Origin: DUZB01 sp963747555
GTDB lineage: Bacteria; Desulfobacterota; DSM-4660; Desulfatiglandales; Desulfatiglandaceae
Assembly (NCBI GenBank): GCA_963747555.1
Contig: CAVVFZ010000021.1
Coordinates: 1-64,000 of the forward strand
DNA: 64,000 nt
Reading direction: 5' to 3'
Part shown: piece after piece, positions 61,253 through 64,000 of the stretch
How positions within the stretch are numbered: the first letter of the stretch is position 1
Layout: every line of letters begins with the position of its first letter
The notes under the pieces: generated by a model
What the model saw: the letters and a program-made list of their open reading frames with translations, nothing else
Database searches by the model: none
What the model was told of the DNA's origin: nothing
Translations under genes and position numbers: made by a program

Positions 61253-63550
61253 TCATTTCTCATATTCCTGATCACAAAGCGCGGCTCCCGAAGGAAAAAA
61301 TACGGTGAACGTGGTTCCACCCGAAACCTCGCAATCGTTTCTCACATTGCAGTATTCGCATTTTTCTATTTTTCCGGGGCAAAGACCGCCGTCATTTGCC
61401 AGGTAGCAGCACCTTGAAGAGGTCATACTGATTTTGAAGTGGTATCGCTCGGAAAACATTTTCATGCGCAGAAGATCAGCCCCTTTCCCACCGGCGTTAA
61501 AATCAAAGGGTTCTTTGGAGGAATAATCCATGGTTTCCTGCGTGCTGAAAAATCCTTCAAAAATCCGTTTCTGGTTTTCCCTGGTGATGCCCATTCCACA
61601 GTCAAGAACCACAAACTCCGAGCCATTCCCTCTTTTTCTCACATGGAGTTCCACCCTGCCTCCATCCGGGGTGTTTTCTACGGCGTTTCTGACAAGCCCC
61701 ACAATCAATTTTTCCAGAGGATCCGATGGGATTCTTACAACAGGAGAGGCCCCGAGATAGGGAACGATTTGCACCTTCCTCCGCAGAAGTTGCGGTTTCA
61801 TTTTTTCCAGTACCTCAGAGACAAACACCGAGAGGGAAATGCATTCCGGTTCGCCCTCTTCCACCGTAAAGATGTTATCTATCTTCTGTCTGATTTTCTC
61901 AACGATCGGCCCTTCCCCCACCTCTTCCGCCACCAGGGCTTCCAGTTCATCAGCGCACTCATCGAGCAGCAAAGACAGAACATAATGGGTGTCGTAATGT
62001 CTCTCCCGCATGATATCTTCTACCTCATACTGCATCTCCAGAATGCGGCCCAGATTGCGTCTTGCACGCTCAATGGTAGGCTGCCAGGTCTCCGATGGGA
62101 CGTATGCCAGCTTCTTTTCAAGAATTCTCATGGAAGCGCCAAGGACAGCCAGGGGGGTTCTCAACTCATGAGAGAGATGATTAATCACTTTATCTTTTGA
62201 ACGGTTGAGACTCGATACCTCCTGATAGGCTTCCTTGAGCTTTTCGGAATTTCGCGCTCTCTCGATATACAGGGCAACAGTCCCTGCAATCATGTTCATC
62301 AGCTCCACATCCGTGTTGTCAAAAACACCTCTTTTTTTATTCATTGCGCACAATACGCCAATAATACGATCAGCAATTCTGAGGGGCACATCCAGCATGT
62401 TGTTTGTCTTGAAACCGGACCTGACATCCACCACCGAGTAGTAATCGGGATCTTTCGAGGTGTCAGGGACGATGGCGGGCTTTCCGGTGCGAATCACTCT
62501 GCCTGAAACACCTTTATCCGCCGGATAGCGGATCTCTTTCATCTTCTTTTCCGCCGCCAGATCATCAACGGATGCCGATTTAAAAAAGAGTTCGGTGGTT
62601 TGCTCATCCAAAAGCATTACCAGAGCACCCTCCGACTCTACAAGGGTTTTGATCTCCGCGCTGATATAGTTCAGCAGATCATCCAGATCCGGATATTCGG
62701 GCAACGCCATGCTGATTCTCAACATGGCCGCATTGTTTCTTCGTATTCTTGTCCCCAGGGTAATATCCCTCAGAAAGACAAGTTCTCCCACAGGCCTGCC
62801 TTCCTGTTCAGAAAAAACAGCAGCCCTCATAACCACATCCAGCAGACGCCCATCTTTCGTGAGCCGCATGGTCTGCTGGCGGAGAATCATTCTTTCTTTC
62901 GACAGAGTAAGTAGGTTTTTCTCTGCTTCCTGCTCAAGACCAGGAGGGACGTATGGAATGCCGTTTCCTTTCAGCTCGTCAAGTGTCCACCCGAAGGTAT
63001 CTGTAAAGGCCGGATTCAGGTAGGTCACCAGGCCATCCAGTGTGAGAACCGCCATGGGGTAGGGGATGAAATCAAGAAGCGTCCTGTTATGTTTCTCCGA
63101 TTCGATAAGCGCTTTCTGGGTCTTAAATCGTTCTGTAATATCCCGGGCAATGCCGCGAAAACCTCCTACTCTTCCATTTTCATGAAAAAAACGATCCGCT
63201 GAAAGTTCGATGATTCTGATATTTCCCTGCTTATCCGTAATCTCCCATACCAGATCCGAAATCGCCTTTCCCGTCCTGAGTATTCCATTGAAAGCTTCAG
63301 CTGCCTGCCTGGCATAGGCTTCGCTCATGAATCGCGAAAAGTTTTCAGATTGAATTTCTTCCCGCGAATAACCGAAAACGCGACAGAGTGAATCATTAAA
63401 GTAGATAAAATTCCCATAGATATCTACCTCATAGACACCCTCCGAAATATTTTCCACAAACGCCTTATAGCGTTCAAGGGAGAGTCTTTCTGAAACCTCC
63501 TCCTCCGAACGGGGAAACTCCGATACCACTTCTGCTTCTCCATCTTTCAT
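61253..63550 (-). CDS. PAS-PAS-GAF hybrid-type sensor histidine kinase with Cys cluster
   Basis: 765 aa. No transmembrane helix, so cytoplasmic. Domains: two PAS (about 30-145 and 155-270), GAF (about 285-435), HisKA with H461 in INHLSHELRTPLAV, and HATPase_c with VRNAVENTPDGG (N-box), DCGMGI (G1) and a truncated lid. Between G1 and the last strand (SGGTTFTVFFPSG) sits a Cys cluster CCYL..CPGKIEKCEYC..C with six Cys (714-740, coordinates 61331-61411), as if replacing the flexible ATP lid. No response regulator is next to it. Start uncertain: ATG 63550, or TTG 63583. Confidence 0.82.
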   Translation of the reverse strand: MKDGEAEVVSEFPRSEEEVSERLSLERYKAFVENISEGVYEVDIYGNFIYFNDSLCRVFGYSREEIQSENFSRFMSEAYARQAAEAFNGILRTGKAISDLVWEITDKQGNIRIIELSADRFFHENGRVGGFRGIARDITERFKTQKALIESEKHNRTLLDFIPYPMAVLTLDGLVTYLNPAFTDTFGWTLDELKGNGIPYVPPGLEQEAEKNLLTLSKERMILRQQTMRLTKDGRLLDVVMRAAVFSEQEGRPVGELVFLRDITLGTRIRRNNAAMLRISMALPEYPDLDDLLNYISAEIKTLVESEGALVMLLDEQTTELFFKSASVDDLAAEKKMKEIRYPADKGVSGRVIRTGKPAIVPDTSKDPDYYSVVDVRSGFKTNNMLDVPLRIADRIIGVLCAMNKKRGVFDNTDVELMNMIAGTVALYIERARNSEKLKEAYQEVSSLNRSKDKVINHLSHELRTPLAVLGASMRILEKKLAYVPSETWQPTIERARRNLGRILEMQYEVEDIMRERHYDTHYVLSLLLDECADELEALVAEEVGEGPIVEKIRQKIDNIFTVEEGEPECISLSVFVSEVLEKMKPQLLRRKVQIVPYLGASPVVRIPSDPLEKLIVGLVRNAVENTPDGGRVELHVRKRGNGSEFVVLDCGMGITRENQKRIFEGFFSTQETMDYSSKEPFDFNAGGKGADLLRMKMFSERYHFKISMTSSRCCYLANDGGLCPGKIEKCEYCNVRNDCEVSGGTTFTVFFPSGAALCDQEYEK

Positions 63551-63779
63551 GTGGCCACAACCCTGCAGTGAAACATGAACCAATCCAAAGGCTATTTACA
63601 TCCTGATGGTTGTATACCAGCAGACAGCTAATTGTCATTAGATTTTTTCCCGTGGTTCCCGCGTTTTCACCCAAAATGGCATCAACAGGTCCTCCCCAAA
63701 AGAGCGTAAACCATCCATGGTCACGATCTTTGGGCGTCCGTGACCATTACCGGAAATACAACCGGAATCAGAATTGCTG

Positions 63780-63808
63780 TTGCAGGACTTTGCCATTTAT
63801 CCTATAAT
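63780..63808 (+). promoter_or_regulatory. Sigma-70-like promoter for rex
   Basis: TTGCAG (63780-63785), 17-base spacer, TATAAT (63803-63808). No Rex operator of the TTGTGAA..TTCACAA type is seen. Confidence 0.7.
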
Positions 63809-63840
63809 AGGATGTAATCTGCAATCAAGGATGAGAGACG

Positions 63841-64000
63841 ATGCCGAAAATCAGAAAAATACCAAAGGCGACCATTACAAGACTTTCCATCTATTACAGG
63901 CAATTGGAGCTGCTGGAGTTCGATGGTTACCGTATGGTATCGTCTGAAAAACTGGCATGGCTGTGCCAGGTCAACCCCGCTCAGATCAGAAAAGATCTTG
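63841..64000 (+). CDS. rex: Redox-sensing transcriptional repressor Rex (partial, runs off window)
   Basis: First 53 codons only. The N-terminal winged-helix of Rex is recognisable: IPKATITRLSIYYRQLELL, then RMVSSEKLAWLCQVNPAQIRKDL. Rex binds DNA when NADH/NAD+ is low and leaves it when NADH rises, controlling fermentation and anaerobic respiration genes. AAGGATGAG upstream of the ATG. Continues past the window end. Confidence 0.85.
   Translation, partial: MPKIRKIPKATITRLSIYYRQLELLEFDGYRMVSSEKLAWLCQVNPAQIRKDL

Noticed and set aside
1..64000. tRNA, rRNA, CRISPR, prophage or insertion sequence with transposase
   Set aside because: None could be recognised on either strand by reading; a tRNAscan or Rfam run could still find a short RNA.

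Overview
The window looks like chromosome from a strictly anaerobic member of the Desulfobacterota (former Deltaproteobacteria). This is inferred from family content. There is a periplasmic multiheme cytochrome c, a HdrCBA-type operon whose HdrA carries an in-frame UGA (selenocysteine), a corrinoid/MtaA-type methyl-transfer pair, an ADP-forming acyl-CoA synthetase, a NifA-type sigma-54 activator, a Rex repressor and many outer-membrane lipoproteins. I see no rRNA, tRNA, CRISPR array, transposase or phage gene.

Layout. 1-6.2 kb: a 9-heme cytochrome (frameshifted), a decayed FAD-oxidoreductase fragment, a PNPOx-like flavoprotein and an OmpA-type lipoprotein. 6.5-15.4 kb: a DcaP-like porin, a NifA-like regulator divergent from glutamine-dependent NAD synthetase, a kdnA-kdnB pair (8-amino-Kdo for LPS), and an unusual KaiC-like/XRE/cupin regulator. 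15.4-23.1 kb (minus strand): HMG-CoA lyase, then a nitrogen block transcribed ytfJ-like, trmO, large NAD-type glutamate dehydrogenase, GAF-ANTAR antiterminator, and an FMN-binding glutamate synthase behind a leader ending in a terminator-like hairpin. 23.5-30.6 kb: a structured leader and the Hdr operon (membrane cytochrome b/c-type heme/four Fe-S fusion, HdrB, selenoprotein HdrA), then a cNMP-domain protein. 31-32.7 kb: corrinoid protein and methylcobamide methyltransferase. 32.8-50.3 kb: a divergent envelope locus (MscS channel, OmpA, YiiX-like peptidase, HEAT protein on minus; FlgT-like, LPP20-like, TPR, AsmA, GNA1162/beta-helix/TPR and SpoIID proteins on plus). 50.4-64 kb: acyl-CoA synthetase subunits, MoxR ATPase, D-Ala-D-Ala carboxypeptidase, archease-RtcB, nucleotidyltransferase, RCK potassium channel, DUF3426 protein, Hpt, a PAS/GAF histidine kinase and the start of rex.

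Two window-wide patterns stand out. A family of dispersed, partly palindromic repeats sits between genes at six places. Seven single-base frameshifts interrupt five otherwise well-conserved genes; all fall at one-base length changes in mononucleotide runs, and six of seven are one extra base. They could be consensus errors or recent decay. Four lie in the Hdr operon.

Working together, the genes suggest an anaerobe that moves electrons through a membrane-linked, probably flavin-based Hdr system and multiheme cytochromes, regulates nitrogen assimilation partly by RNA-level antitermination, and invests in a complex lipoprotein-rich envelope. All functions are family-level inferences from reading the sequence; no database search was run.
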